Origin: CAMFLJ01 sp965279255
Lineage (GTDB): Bacteria > Actinomycetota > Acidimicrobiia > Acidimicrobiales > Acidimicrobilacustridaceae
Direction: 5' to 3'
Assembly (NCBI GenBank): GCA_965279255.1
Contig: OZ257146.1
Location: 3,906,001 to 3,970,000, forward strand
Length of the DNA: 64,000 nt
The translations under genes and the position numbers were made by a program. The notes below the pieces were generated by a model that had not been told where the DNA came from, ran no database searches, and saw nothing but the letters and a program-made list of their open reading frames with translations. The number at the start of each line of letters is the position of its first letter. Within the stretch, counting starts at the first letter, position 1. Below are positions 24,931-33,778 of this stretch, piece by piece.

Positions 24931-26118
24931 GTGTACAGCGACCAGGACATCGCCAAGAAGACCGAGGAGCTCGTCGAGGACTGCCGCGACTTCCTCGACG
25001 ACCAGTTCCGCTTCCGAGGCGCCCAGTACGACGCCGGCCTGGCGATGGTGCACTTCCCCGAGGGCTACGGCGGCCTCGGCGGCAACCGCGGCCAGCAGGC
25101 GATCGTCGACGACATCCTGCGGGCCAACGGGGTCACCTACGAGGACCTGCGCATCAACCCGATCGGCATCGGCATGGGCGCCCCCACCGTGCTGGCCTAC
25201 GGCTCCGAGGAGCTCAAGGAGAAGCACATCCGCCGGATCTTCACCGGTGAGGACGTGTGGTGCCAGCTGTTCTCCGAGCCCACCAACGGCTCCGACGTCG
25301 CCGGCATCCCCAGCCGCGCCGTGAAGGACGGCGACGAGTGGGTCGTCAACGGCCAGAAGGTGTGGACCACCCTCGCCCACACCTCCAACTACGGGATGCT
25401 GCTCACCCGCACCGACCCCGACGTGCCCAAGCACAAGGGCCTCAGCTACTTCGTGCTCGACATGCACGCCCCCGGCGTCGAGGTCCGCCCGCTCTACCAG
25501 ATGACCGGTGAGGCGGAGTTCAACGAGGTCTTCATGACCGACGTGCGCATCCACGACTCGCAGCGCCTCGGCGACGAGGGCGAGGGCTGGCGCGTCGCCA
25601 CCACCACCCTGATGAACGAGCGCGTCGCGCTCTCCGGCGGACCGACCCCGCGCGGTGGGGGGATCATCGGCGACCTCGTGAAGGTCTGGGAGCAGCGCCG
25701 CGATCAGCTCGAGGGGGCGGAGCGCGACGTGTGGCGTGACCGTGTCATGCAGCTGTGGGTCGACGCCGAGGTCGTGCGCCTCACCAACGCCCGCGCCAAG
25801 GCCGCCGCGATCGGTGGCAACCCCGGCCCCGAGGGCTCGGTGGCCAAGCTGGCCTCGGCCGAGCTGAGCCAGGCCGTGAACTCCGCCATCGTCGACCTGC
25901 TCGGCGCCGAGGGCATGCTCCACACCCCGGGCTACCCGATGACCCGCAGCAGCGACGCCATGCGCACCCGCACCGGCCGCTTCCTGCGCTCGCGGGCCAA
26001 CACCATCGAGGGCGGCACCTCGGAGATCATGCGCAACATCCTCGGTGAGCGCATGCTCGGGCTGCCTGGCGACGTGCGCGTCGACAAGGACCTGCCCTGG
26101 AGCCAGATCCCCAAGTAG
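24931..26118 (+). CDS. Acyl-CoA dehydrogenase
   Basis: A 395-aa FAD enzyme that introduces the alpha,beta double bond in an acyl-CoA. Family blocks: WCQLFSEPTNGSDVAG (FAD and substrate binding), VVNGQKVWTTLAH, and the C-terminal IEGGTSEIMRNILGERMLGLP. It starts directly with the helical domain and lacks a long N-terminal helix, as in actinobacterial enzymes for branched or ring-containing side chains. The GTG start is preceded by GAGGGGGAGGA. It is followed by a convergent TetR gene and may be its target. Confidence 0.92.
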   Translation: MYSDQDIAKKTEELVEDCRDFLDDQFRFRGAQYDAGLAMVHFPEGYGGLGGNRGQQAIVDDILRANGVTYEDLRINPIGIGMGAPTVLAYGSEELKEKHIRRIFTGEDVWCQLFSEPTNGSDVAGIPSRAVKDGDEWVVNGQKVWTTLAHTSNYGMLLTRTDPDVPKHKGLSYFVLDMHAPGVEVRPLYQMTGEAEFNEVFMTDVRIHDSQRLGDEGEGWRVATTTLMNERVALSGGPTPRGGGIIGDLVKVWEQRRDQLEGAERDVWRDRVMQLWVDAEVVRLTNARAKAAAIGGNPGPEGSVAKLASAELSQAVNSAIVDLLGAEGMLHTPGYPMTRSSDAMRTRTGRFLRSRANTIEGGTSEIMRNILGERMLGLPGDVRVDKDLPWSQIPK

Positions 26119-26167
26119 TCGTCGGGCCGTCGCCGCGAGGGAGGCGCGCTCGGTGAGAGAGGCCGGG

Positions 26168-26857
26168 TCAGCCGGTGGGGCGGGAGCGCTTCCTCGTCGC
26201 CGGCTTCTTGTCCTCCGGCGGGAGGGTCATCGACCGGCCGAAGCGGGCGGCCATGTCGCCCCAGCTCTTCTTCGAGCGGGGCTCGATGCCCACCGCCTCA
26301 AGCACGCCGAGGCCGACCTCGACGGCCCAGGTGTAGAGCAGCGCGTCGTGCACGTCGACGGACGGGTCGATGCCCAGCTGGTCGCGGTGCTCCTCGTAGC
26401 GGGCGGCCCAGTCGTCGAGGTGCGCCAGCTGCTCGTCGCGGAGTCGGTCACGGGTCTCGTCGTCGGTGAGGGCCGCGGCGGCGCCCTGGAGGATCAGGGC
26501 CCGCAGCTCCCGGCGCTCGGGGTAACGCCGGCTGATCTCCCGGAGGGTGTCGACGTGTGAGCCGCCGATGCCGAACAGGGCACTGGCCTCGAGCTCGGTG
26601 GCGGTGCGGGAGCTGATGGCCTCGGCGAGCAGCTCGGCCTTGTTGCGGAAGTGCCCGTAGATGGCGCCGGTCGTGAGGTTGGCGTCGCGGGCGATGTCGC
26701 GGATCGAGGTCTGCAGGTAGCCCTGGGTGGAGAACAGCTGGGCCGCCAGCTCGATCAACGCAGCACGGGTGGCGATGGCCTTGGGGCTCGTGCGGAGGGG
26801 CGGCCGCCGGACGGCTGCCTTGGGTGCGGGGGTGGCCCGCCGAGGGGTGGTTGCCAT
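26168..26857 (-). CDS. TetR-family transcriptional regulator
   Basis: A 229-aa repressor-type protein. The HTH spans about residues 28-72: AALIELAAQLFSTQGYLQTSIRDIARDANLTTGAIYGHFRNKAELL, a textbook TetR motif. The C-terminal domain has a helical ligand pocket (DVHDALLYTWAVEVGLGVLEAVG). Both ends are basic, with a Pro/Ala/Arg N-terminal tail and a Lys/Arg-rich tail (KKPATRKRSRPTG). It probably senses an acyl-CoA or the substrate of the neighbouring acyl-CoA dehydrogenase or the upstream operon. Confidence 0.9.
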   Translation of the reverse strand: MATTPRRATPAPKAAVRRPPLRTSPKAIATRAALIELAAQLFSTQGYLQTSIRDIARDANLTTGAIYGHFRNKAELLAEAISSRTATELEASALFGIGGSHVDTLREISRRYPERRELRALILQGAAAALTDDETRDRLRDEQLAHLDDWAARYEEHRDQLGIDPSVDVHDALLYTWAVEVGLGVLEAVGIEPRSKKSWGDMAARFGRSMTLPPEDKKPATRKRSRPTG

Positions 26858-26906
26858 CGGACGTTCATTCTTGCCGACCCCGGTCGGAGGCGGTGATGAC
26901 CGGACC

Positions 26907-27290
26907 TCAGAGGTGGCGCTGGCCGAACTCGAGGAGGTGGCCGTCGGGGTCGTGCACGAAAGCGATGGTGACCTTGTAGCGCTCGAGGTGGCGGGGCTCG
27001 GCAACCGGTTCGGCACCCGCGGCAACGGCGCGTCGGAACAGGCCCTCGGAGTCGTCGGTGGCGACGTAGACCTTCCACATCCCGCCGCCCGGATCGACAG
27101 GTCCCTCCTGGGCCGTGTGCCGGGCGAGCATGAGCTGCGAGCCACCGTCGGACGAGCCGAGCAGGACCTCTCGGACGTCGGGGGTCTCGATCCGTGCGAG
27201 CACCTCGAGCCCGATGACGTCGACGTAGAAGCGCTCCGAGCGCTCGAGGTCGCTGACGTTGATGGCGACGTTGCCGATCGTGTTGGCCAT
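26907..27290 (-). CDS. VOC-family (glyoxalase/extradiol-dioxygenase fold) protein
   Basis: A 127-aa protein of two beta-alpha-beta3 modules: GNVAINVSDLERSERFYVDVIG and, in the second half, YKVTIAFVHDPDGHLLEFGQ. Possible metal ligands are His60 and the Glu of LLEFGQ. The family includes glyoxalases, epimerases and ring-cleaving dioxygenases; nothing fixes the reaction here. It starts 11 bases after the NTF2-like gene and probably belongs to the same operon. The ATG is preceded by GGAG. Confidence 0.82.
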   Translation of the reverse strand: MANTIGNVAINVSDLERSERFYVDVIGLEVLARIETPDVREVLLGSSDGGSQLMLARHTAQEGPVDPGGGMWKVYVATDDSEGLFRRAVAAGAEPVAEPRHLERYKVTIAFVHDPDGHLLEFGQRHL

Positions 27291-27301
27291 GGGTGCTCCG
27301 G

Positions 27302-27709
27302 TCAGCGGTCGAGGACGGACAGGTCGAACTTGTCGGTCGAGACCCGGAAGTCGAGCATCTCGACCTGGGTCTGGATGAGCCCGTCGCGGACCTCGAAGAA
27401 CATGGCGTAGATGTTCTCGTAGTCGTCGACCTTGTTGGTCTTCGCTCGGCGGATGAGCAGGACCGACACCCAGTCACCGTCGGCCAGCACGGCCAGGGTC
27501 TCGTTGGTCGCGTTCTGGGGCTCCGGGTAGAGCAGCTTGCCGGCGTCGGTGTTGTTCTTGAACGCCTCGCGCCCCTGGTAGGTGTTCATGCCCGCTCGGT
27601 AGGTCGGGCTCTCGGCGAGGTAGGGGAAGTAGACGTCCGGGTCGAAGGTCCGGAACGCCTCCATGTACTCGAGCACGAGCGCCTTGTTGCGCTCTTCCTG
27701 TGTGGTCAC
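27302..27709 (-). CDS. NTF2/SnoaL-like protein
   Basis: A 135-aa cone-fold protein: opening helix EERNKALVLEYMEAFRTFDPDVYFPYLAE, then strands including YQGREAFKNNT and WVSVLLIRRAKTNKVDDYENIYAMFFEVRDGLI. Such proteins act as isomerases, cyclases or hydratases on polycyclic or lipid substrates. The GTG start is preceded by GGGGGA. It lies between an SDR and a VOC gene on the same strand, suggesting consecutive steps. Confidence 0.8.
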   Translation of the reverse strand: MTTQEERNKALVLEYMEAFRTFDPDVYFPYLAESPTYRAGMNTYQGREAFKNNTDAGKLLYPEPQNATNETLAVLADGDWVSVLLIRRAKTNKVDDYENIYAMFFEVRDGLIQTQVEMLDFRVSTDKFDLSVLDR

Positions 27710-27746
27710 GGCGTGGATCCCCCTGTCGTCGCTCCCCCCGGAGCGG

Positions 27747-28523
27747 TCACTTCATCATCCCCCCGGAGACCGAGATGTCGTCGGCCGTCACGAAGGAGGA
27801 GGCGTCGCTGGCGAGGTAGAGCACCGGGCCGACGATCTCGGAGGGCTCGGCCACCCGCTTGAGCAGGGTGCCGCTGGAGACCATCTCGAGGTAGTCGATG
27901 TCGCTGCGGGCGGCCGCCCCGGCGAGCATCTCGCTCATGAACGGGCCGGGGCTGAGGATGTTCACCCGGATCTTCCAGTCGGCCCACTCCATGGCCATCG
28001 CCCGGGTCAGGTTCCTGAGGCCCGCCTTCGACGCGCCGTAGGCGCAGATGTTGGGGCCCGGGCCGTAGGCCGCCATGGTGCCGATGTGCACGATGCTGCC
28101 GCCGCCACCGTCACGCATGACCGGTGCGACCTGCTGGCTCATCCGCAGCGGGCCCTCGAGGTTCACCGAGAACACCTTGCGCCAGTAGTCGAGGGTCATG
28201 TCGCCCACGGTCACCGGTGCCGGGTTGATGCCGGCGTTGTTGACCAGCACGTCGATGCGGCCGAAGCGCTCGACGACCTTCTCGATGAAGCCAGGGATGG
28301 CGTCCCAGTCGCCGACGTGGCACGCCAGGCCGAGCACCTCGCCACCGGTCGCGGCGCGGATCTCGGCGGCGACCTCGTCGCAGAGCTCCTGCTTGCGGGA
28401 GCTGACGACCACGCTGGCGCCGGCGGCGGACAGGCCCTCGACCATGGCCCGGCCGATGCCCTTGGTGGAGCCGGTGACGATGGCCACCTTGCCAGTCAGG
28501 TCGAACACGTCGGAACCGCTCAT
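27747..28523 (-). CDS. Short-chain dehydrogenase/reductase (SDR)
   Basis: A 258-aa SDR. Cofactor motif TGSTKGIG, then SSRKQEL (the Arg-Lys suggests NADP), LVNNAGINPAPV and the Y-x3-K site YGASK. The catalytic Ser region reads VHIGTMAAYGPG, with Thr where Ser is normal. Ends with the family's DISVSGGMM. ATG preceded by GGAGA. Part of a minus-strand group with the upstream dioxygenase-like gene and the downstream NTF2-like and VOC genes. Confidence 0.88.
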   Translation of the reverse strand: MSGSDVFDLTGKVAIVTGSTKGIGRAMVEGLSAAGASVVVSSRKQELCDEVAAEIRAATGGEVLGLACHVGDWDAIPGFIEKVVERFGRIDVLVNNAGINPAPVTVGDMTLDYWRKVFSVNLEGPLRMSQQVAPVMRDGGGGSIVHIGTMAAYGPGPNICAYGASKAGLRNLTRAMAMEWADWKIRVNILSPGPFMSEMLAGAAARSDIDYLEMVSSGTLLKRVAEPSEIVGPVLYLASDASSFVTADDISVSGGMMK

Positions 28524-28603
28524 CTGGGAAGTCTCCGTTGGGGAAGGGAGGGGCGCGTCGCGTCGGCGTGCCCCGTGCAGTCGGTGGTGGACGACGTCGG
28601 CGG

Positions 28604-29647
28604 CTAGGCCGCGCTCAGCCAGTCGGTGGTCGGAGCGATCGTGTACGTGGCGATGAGGGCCCGCACGAAGTCGGTGTCGTGGAGGGGGTCGGACGGGTCG
28701 GCCACGTGGACGCCCTTGCTGCGCATGTCGGCGAGGAGACGCTCGAAGACCTGGTCGAAGGTGAGGTCGTCACTGTGGTCGGCGGCCTTCTCCGCTTCCT
28801 CCTGGTCGGCGTAGAGCTCGGCGCTCCAGTGCACGAGGAGGCGCATCTCACCGGGCTGGTAACGACGAACGACCTCGCCGTCGGTGGTGATGGCCCAGTC
28901 GTCGCGGGCGGGGTCGTAGCCGAGCAGCGACCGGTGCTTCAGACCGGGGATGTCGCGCTCGTCGGGCCGGCCGACGGGATCGCCACGGTGGAACATGACC
29001 TCGTTCTGCACCACGACGCCCTTGTTCCAGAGTGGGTGCTCGAGCACCTTGGGCTGGCCGTAGGGGCCGTCGGGCCAGTACGTGAAGGTGCCGTTCTCGC
29101 CGAGGTACCACCACGTGATCACCTGGGCCATCTTCACCATGTGGTCGCGGAAGAGGCCGGACTTGCCCATCACGTTCTGCAGCCACACCGGTGAGTTGTG
29201 GATGCGCACGCCCCGGAACTGCACAGCGTCGAGGTGCGTGTTCAGCCCGCTGTGGTGGGGACCGCACAGGTTGAAGAGCATGTGGGTGGGTTGGGCGTAG
29301 GGGACGCCCCAGTAGTCGCGCACCAGGTCGAGGAACTTGAGGTTGTAGAAGCAGTCCTCGATCTCGGTCTCGAAGCAGGTCGAGCCGTTGGCGATGTAGC
29401 CGCGGAAGTGCCCCGTGGCCACGTCGTCGAGGGTGAGCTCGAGCCCTTCCGGGACGACGCCGGTGGAGGTGGCCACGAGCTCCTCGACGGTGTCGAAGTG
29501 GTGGGCCGTGATCGTCGGCCACGGACCCTTCGTCTGGATCATCTGCAGGATCCGGGCGTACTGGTCGTCGCTGTAGACCCCCTCGATCACCCGCGGCGGG
29601 GCGATCGGCTGCAGGACCTCGGCCATCTCGACGTTCGTGGGCGTCAT
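28604..29647 (-). CDS. Probable non-haem Fe(II) dioxygenase-like protein
   Basis: A 347-aa protein I cannot name with certainty. It has an H-x-D pair at His138 and Asp140 (NTHLDAVQF) and a later His220 in VMFHRGDPVGR, followed by the basic LKHRSLLGY, the spacing expected of a double-stranded beta-helix Fe(II)/2-oxoglutarate oxygenase. Trp- and Tyr-rich segments (VITWWYLGENGTFTYWPDGP) suggest a hydrophobic pocket. The ATG at 29647 follows GGGGGA at four bases; a GTG five codons earlier overlaps that site and is less likely. It leads a minus-strand operon and diverges from an NTF2-like gene. Confidence 0.5.
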   Translation of the reverse strand: MTPTNVEMAEVLQPIAPPRVIEGVYSDDQYARILQMIQTKGPWPTITAHHFDTVEELVATSTGVVPEGLELTLDDVATGHFRGYIANGSTCFETEIEDCFYNLKFLDLVRDYWGVPYAQPTHMLFNLCGPHHSGLNTHLDAVQFRGVRIHNSPVWLQNVMGKSGLFRDHMVKMAQVITWWYLGENGTFTYWPDGPYGQPKVLEHPLWNKGVVVQNEVMFHRGDPVGRPDERDIPGLKHRSLLGYDPARDDWAITTDGEVVRRYQPGEMRLLVHWSAELYADQEEAEKAADHSDDLTFDQVFERLLADMRSKGVHVADPSDPLHDTDFVRALIATYTIAPTTDWLSAA

Positions 29648-29680
29648 CGCGTCCCCCTTCACTCGCTCGGGCGATAATGT

Positions 29681-29694
29681 AACATCGATATGTT
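29681..29694. promoter_or_regulatory. Candidate operator in the divergent promoter at 29.7 kb
   Basis: AACAT-CGAT-ATGTT (29681-29694) is an inverted repeat with four bases between the arms, in an AT-rich patch (GATAATGTAACATCGATATGTTGAC) unlike the rest of the region. It lies between the minus-strand ATG at 29647 and the plus-strand ATG at 29738 and could control both. TATAAT-like GATAAT precedes it at 29673. Confidence 0.4.
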
Positions 29695-29737
29695 GACTCG
29701 CGTCGAGGGACTCGAGCGATCACGAGGGGGACGACGC

Positions 29738-30199
29738 ATGATCCAGCCGGCCGACGCGCAGCAGCTCATCAACACCTGGTGGTTCGCGTACGACAACGCG
29801 CTCTTCGACGAGTGGCCGGGGATGTGGAGCGAGGACGCCCACTTCTCGTGCCGCACCGACACGGGGATGACGGCCTTCGAGGAGTTCGTGAACGCCGACG
29901 CCCGGGGCCGCGACGCGCTGCTGGCCTGGCAGACCGACCACCGCCTGCACAGCCCCCACCCGCTGCGCCACAACGCGGAGAACGTGCACCTCACCCGGGC
30001 CGACGACACCAGCGCCGACTTCCGCTCCTACATCTGGGTCACCCAGATCGTGGGGGGCGCTCCCTCGCCGCTCTCGACCGCCATCGTGCACGGCTCGCTC
30101 GTCGTCGAGGACGGGGTGCTGAAGCTCAGCGACCTCAACGTGGTGCTCGACACCGAGGACTCCACCGTCCTGGCCGAGAAGCAGTCCGGCCCCGCCTGA
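29738..30199 (+). CDS. NTF2/SnoaL-like protein, second copy
   Basis: A 153-aa cone-fold protein: DAQQLINTWWFAYDNALFDEWPGMWSEDAHF at the start, a His-rich loop (TDHRLHSPHPLRHNAENVHL), then TAIVHGSLVVEDGVLKLSDLNVVLDTED. The layout resembles ring-hydroxylating dioxygenase small subunits and SnoaL proteins; no large subunit is nearby, so a stand-alone role is more likely. The ATG at 29738 is preceded by GAGGGGGA; an upstream ATG at 29690 lies inside the operator palindrome. Confidence 0.75.
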   Translation: MIQPADAQQLINTWWFAYDNALFDEWPGMWSEDAHFSCRTDTGMTAFEEFVNADARGRDALLAWQTDHRLHSPHPLRHNAENVHLTRADDTSADFRSYIWVTQIVGGAPSPLSTAIVHGSLVVEDGVLKLSDLNVVLDTEDSTVLAEKQSGPA

Positions 30200-30239
30200 C
30201 CCGGAGGCGCCGCGGCAGCGGGTCTGGTAGTCAGGTGAG

Positions 30240-31343
30240 GTGCTGACGCCTTTCGACGACTACCCGATCCATCAGACCCCGGCTCCCATCGCCCAGCCGG
30301 TCTCGGCGGACCCCAACCACTACGACCGGTACTGGTTCAACGGCTACGACGTCGAGGGCGAGTTCTTCCTCGGCGGGGCCATGGGCCACTACCCGAACCG
30401 GGGCGTGATCGACGCCGCGTTCTCGGTGGTGCACGACGGTGTCGAGCACTCGGTGTTCGCCTCGGGCGCCATGCCCGCCACCCGGGCCACCGAGATCGGG
30501 CCGCTGCGCATCGAGATCGTCGAGCCGCTGCGGGCCGTGCGCTACGTGGTGAGCGAGAACGACCACGGCCTCACCGCCGACGTCACCTTCCGCGCCCGCA
30601 CCGAGGCCATCGAGGAGCCTCGGCAGCAGATCGTGCGCAACAACGTGCCGATGATGGACTACACCCGCCTCACCCAGTGGGGCACCTGGGAGGGCACGGT
30701 CACCCTGCCCACCGGCGTCACCCTCGAGATCGACCCGGAGCGTACCCGCGCCACCCGTGACCGCTCGTGGGGCGTCCGGGGCGTGGGCCAGCAGGCCCCC
30801 ACCAACTTCGAGGCGTCGGAGATGCAGATCTTCTGGCTGTGGGCGCCGCTCAACTTCGACGACTGCTGCACCCACCTCGCCCTGTTCGAGCGGGCCGACG
30901 GCGAGCGCTGGCTCGAGCAGGCGCTGGTCGTGCCGCTACTGCCGGACACCTCCGAGCCCGAGCACCTGGCCCGCAGCGAGTTCGAGATCGAGTGGATGCC
31001 CGGCCGGCGCGAGATGAAGTCGGCCCGCGTCACCCTCAACCGCAAGGACGGCACCTCGCTGCCGACCATCGAGTTCGAGAAGCTCTACACGTTCCGCATG
31101 CGCGGCATCGGCTACATGCACCCGCAGTTCAGCCATGGCTCCAACCACGGTGTCCTCGAGGTCGGCGGCGAGTCGATCGCCCTCGACGACTTCGTGCCCA
31201 CCGACCCCTCGTCGATCCACATCCAGACGCTCTGCAAGGTGCGCATGGGCGACAAGGAGGGCGTTGGGGTGCTCGAGCAGTTGGCCTTCGGCCCCCACGA
31301 GCCGACGGGCCTCACCGGCATGGTCGACGGCTTCGCCGGCTGA
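30240..31343 (+). CDS. DUF7064/7065-like protein, paralogue of 12905-14026
   Basis: A 367-aa protein with the same architecture as the one at 12905: DDYPIHQTPAPIAQPVSADP at the N-terminus, GHYPNRGVIDAAFSV, RDRSWGVRGVGQ in the middle and FSHGSNHGVLEVGG near the end. The two share perhaps a third of their residues by eye. No catalytic motif is recognised; a lipocalin-like ligand-binding fold is likely. It follows the NTF2-like gene by 40 bases with the stop and a GTGAGGTG start, so it may be read from the same transcript. A small hairpin terminator follows. Confidence 0.6.
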   Translation: MLTPFDDYPIHQTPAPIAQPVSADPNHYDRYWFNGYDVEGEFFLGGAMGHYPNRGVIDAAFSVVHDGVEHSVFASGAMPATRATEIGPLRIEIVEPLRAVRYVVSENDHGLTADVTFRARTEAIEEPRQQIVRNNVPMMDYTRLTQWGTWEGTVTLPTGVTLEIDPERTRATRDRSWGVRGVGQQAPTNFEASEMQIFWLWAPLNFDDCCTHLALFERADGERWLEQALVVPLLPDTSEPEHLARSEFEIEWMPGRREMKSARVTLNRKDGTSLPTIEFEKLYTFRMRGIGYMHPQFSHGSNHGVLEVGGESIALDDFVPTDPSSIHIQTLCKVRMGDKEGVGVLEQLAFGPHEPTGLTGMVDGFAG

Positions 31344-31352
31344 GGACTCCAT

Positions 31353-31374
31353 GGGTCTGAGCAACGTCAGACCC
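31353..31374 (+). terminator. 8-bp hairpin, likely terminator
   Basis: GGGTCTGA (31353-31360), loop GCAACG, complement TCAGACCC (31367-31374), nine bases past the stop at 31343 and before the promoter of the next gene. Confidence 0.5.
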
Positions 31375-31412
31375 CGTTCGGCTCCCGGCAGACCTCCCGT
31401 ACGATCGATCCG

Positions 31413-32471
31413 ATGAGGGCGTTCGACGCGATTCCCGTGGTCTCCATGGCCGAGTGGCGCGCACCCGGGGCTGATCGGGAGCACTTCGCCGACGACATGC
31501 GTCGCATCTGCCACGAGGTCGGCTTCCTCCTGTTGGTGGACCACGGTGTCGACGACGCGGTCATCGACGGGTGGTTCGGTCACCTCGAGCGGCTCTTCGC
31601 TCTCCCCGAGGCGACGAAGGCGCTCATCGACAAGCGCAGCTCCCCTCAGTTCCGTGGCTGGGAGCAGGTCGGCTCCGAGTTCACCGACAACAAGGTCGAT
31701 GTCCGCGAGCAGGTCGACCTCTGGACCGAGCATCCCGTGCAGCCGGTCGGCGTGGAGCCCGCGTACCTCGGGTTGGAGGGCCCGAACCAGTGGCTGCCCG
31801 AGCAGACGTTGCCCGGCTTCCGTGCCGCGGCGAGCGACTTCTTCGCCCGCATGGGGGCGCTGGCGGAGGAGCTGATGGAGGTGCTCGCCGTCGGCCTCGG
31901 CCTGGCGCCGTCGACCTTCGCCGACCGCTTCGGTGAGCGGCCCATGTCGCTCGTCAAGGTCATCAGCTATCCCCCGACCCCCTCGGGTGGGGCGGGGGTC
32001 AACCCGCACAAGGACGCAGGGTTCCTCACGCTCCTGCACCAGCACAGCGTCGACGGTCTGCAGGCGCTGAACCCCGACGGCGAGTGGATCGACGTGCCGC
32101 CGGTGCGGGGGGCGATCGTCGTCAACCTCGGTGAGATGCTGCAGTCGATGACGGGCAACTACTTCGTCGCCACCACCCACCGGGTGATCACCCGGGAGGC
32201 GCGCCTCTCGTCGGCGTACTTCCACGGGCCCGATCTCCGGACGAGCCTGGCCCCGTTGGAGCTCGACGAGCGGTTCCGTGCGGCGGTCGATGCCAGCGAC
32301 CGCCACCGCCGCGCGGGCTTCATGGCGACGCGTGACGAGCTGCTCGAGGGTGCGAGCGGTACGTCGAGCGCCCCGGCCCCGGTGTACGGCGAGCAGTTGT
32401 GGAACTACTTCGTGCGCAGCTACCCGGACGTGGTCCGGGCCCACTACCCGAGCGTCGGCGGGAGGGCCTGA
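31413..32471 (+). CDS. 2-oxoglutarate/Fe(II) oxygenase, isopenicillin N synthase-like
   Basis: A 352-aa oxygenase. The N-terminal DIOX_N part includes DMRRICHEVGFLLLVDHGV. The Fe ligands are His199 and Asp201 (NPHKDAGFLTLL) and His256 (TTHRVITREARLS), with the R-x-S pair that binds 2-oxoglutarate. It probably hydroxylates or desaturates a small molecule. A TACGAT box about ten bases before the ATG suggests a leaderless mRNA. The next gene, an FMN hydroxy-acid oxidase, begins one base after this stop, so a hydroxylated product may be oxidised further (inference). Confidence 0.87.
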   Translation: MRAFDAIPVVSMAEWRAPGADREHFADDMRRICHEVGFLLLVDHGVDDAVIDGWFGHLERLFALPEATKALIDKRSSPQFRGWEQVGSEFTDNKVDVREQVDLWTEHPVQPVGVEPAYLGLEGPNQWLPEQTLPGFRAAASDFFARMGALAEELMEVLAVGLGLAPSTFADRFGERPMSLVKVISYPPTPSGGAGVNPHKDAGFLTLLHQHSVDGLQALNPDGEWIDVPPVRGAIVVNLGEMLQSMTGNYFVATTHRVITREARLSSAYFHGPDLRTSLAPLELDERFRAAVDASDRHRRAGFMATRDELLEGASGTSSAPAPVYGEQLWNYFVRSYPDVVRAHYPSVGGRA

Positions 32472-32472
32472 C

Positions 32473-33720
32473 GTGGGGACGGGGCCGTCGATCCGGCGGA
32501 GCATCGAGACCGTCCGCTCGGTCGTCCGCTTCGGGTCGGTGGAGACCGACCCCGTGGCGCGCCGCCTGGCGAAGGCGGCGTCGGTCGACGACCTCCGGCG
32601 GATTGCCCGGCGGCGTCTGCCCCGGGGGTGCTTCGACTACATCGACGGCGGCGCAGAGGACGAGCGCACGCTGGCGGCCAACTCCCAGGCGTTCGCGGAC
32701 GCCCGCTTCGTGCCGCGGGTGCTGCGGGGCCTGCCCGACGTGGAGACCGGCACGAGTGTGCTGGGGGCTCCGGTGCCCTATCCGCTGGTGCTCGCCCCGA
32801 CCGGCTTCACCCGCATCGCCGACCCGCAGGGCGAGCTCGCCGTCGCCCGCTCGGCGGAACGGGCCGGGCTGCCGTACACGCTGTCCACGCTGAGCACCCG
32901 ATCGATCGAGGAGGTGCGCGAGGTCAGCGACGGCCGGCTCTGGTTCCAGGTCTACGCCTGGCGCGACCGGGGGCTGGTCGAGGAGATGATCCAACGGGCC
33001 GCGGCCGCTCGCTACGAGGCGTTGGTGCTCACGGTCGACACCGCCGTGTTCGGCCGGCGCGAGCGCGACGTGCGCCGGGGGTTCTCGCTGCCGCCGGTCA
33101 TCGGCCCGTCGACGGTGCTCGACGGCATCCTCCACCCGGCCTGGACGCTGGCGTTCCTGCGCAACGAGCCCATCCGCTTCGCCAACGTGGTCGGCCGCTC
33201 GGTCGGCGACGGCTCGTCGCCGGTCACCCTCGCCGACTACATCAACTCCCAGTTCGACCCCGCCCTGTCGTGGGACGACATCGAATGGCTGCGGTCGGTG
33301 TGGGACGGGAAGATCGTCGTGAAGGGCATCCAGTGCGTCGCCGACGCGGTGATCGCGGCCGACAAGGGCGTCGACGCCATCGCCCTGTCGAACCACGGCG
33401 GCCGGCAGCTCGACGGCTCGCCGGCCACCTTCTCGCTCGTCGCCCCCGTGGCCGACGCGGTGGGTGGCCGTACCGAGATCATCTGCGACGGTGGCGTGCG
33501 CCGGGGCAGCGACATCGTGAAGGCCGTGGCGGCCGGTGCCACCGCGTGCATGGCCGGCCGGGGCTACCTCTACGCCCTCGGCGCCGGCGGCGAGCAGGGC
33601 GTCGACACCCTGCTCGGCTGGTGGCGCGAGGACGTGCGCCGCACGATGAGCCTCATCGGCGCCGCCTCCGTCGACGAGCTCGACCGGTCGCTGCTCGATC
33701 TCGGCGACGTCCGACCCTGA
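32473..33720 (+). CDS. FMN-dependent alpha-hydroxy acid dehydrogenase/oxidase
   Basis: A 415-aa TIM-barrel flavoenzyme of the lactate/glycolate/mandelate family. It has GCFDYIDGGAEDERTL, LVLAPTGF, the glycine-rich VVKGIQCVADAVIA and the active-site SNHGGRQLDGSPAT with the catalytic His, then ICDGGVRRGSDIVKAVAAGA. The family oxidises 2-hydroxy acids to 2-oxo acids. The GTG start lies one base after the oxygenase stop, with GGAGGG upstream. The N-terminal 35 residues are longer than usual and basic. Probably co-transcribed with the oxygenase and perhaps with the GH3 gene 58 bases on. Confidence 0.9.
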   Translation: MGTGPSIRRSIETVRSVVRFGSVETDPVARRLAKAASVDDLRRIARRRLPRGCFDYIDGGAEDERTLAANSQAFADARFVPRVLRGLPDVETGTSVLGAPVPYPLVLAPTGFTRIADPQGELAVARSAERAGLPYTLSTLSTRSIEEVREVSDGRLWFQVYAWRDRGLVEEMIQRAAAARYEALVLTVDTAVFGRRERDVRRGFSLPPVIGPSTVLDGILHPAWTLAFLRNEPIRFANVVGRSVGDGSSPVTLADYINSQFDPALSWDDIEWLRSVWDGKIVVKGIQCVADAVIAADKGVDAIALSNHGGRQLDGSPATFSLVAPVADAVGGRTEIICDGGVRRGSDIVKAVAAGATACMAGRGYLYALGAGGEQGVDTLLGWWREDVRRTMSLIGAASVDELDRSLLDLGDVRP

Positions 33721-33778
33721 CCGGGGCGGGGTGCAAGGCTCTGCCGCGCCATTCCCTGACGACGACGAGGTGATCCCG

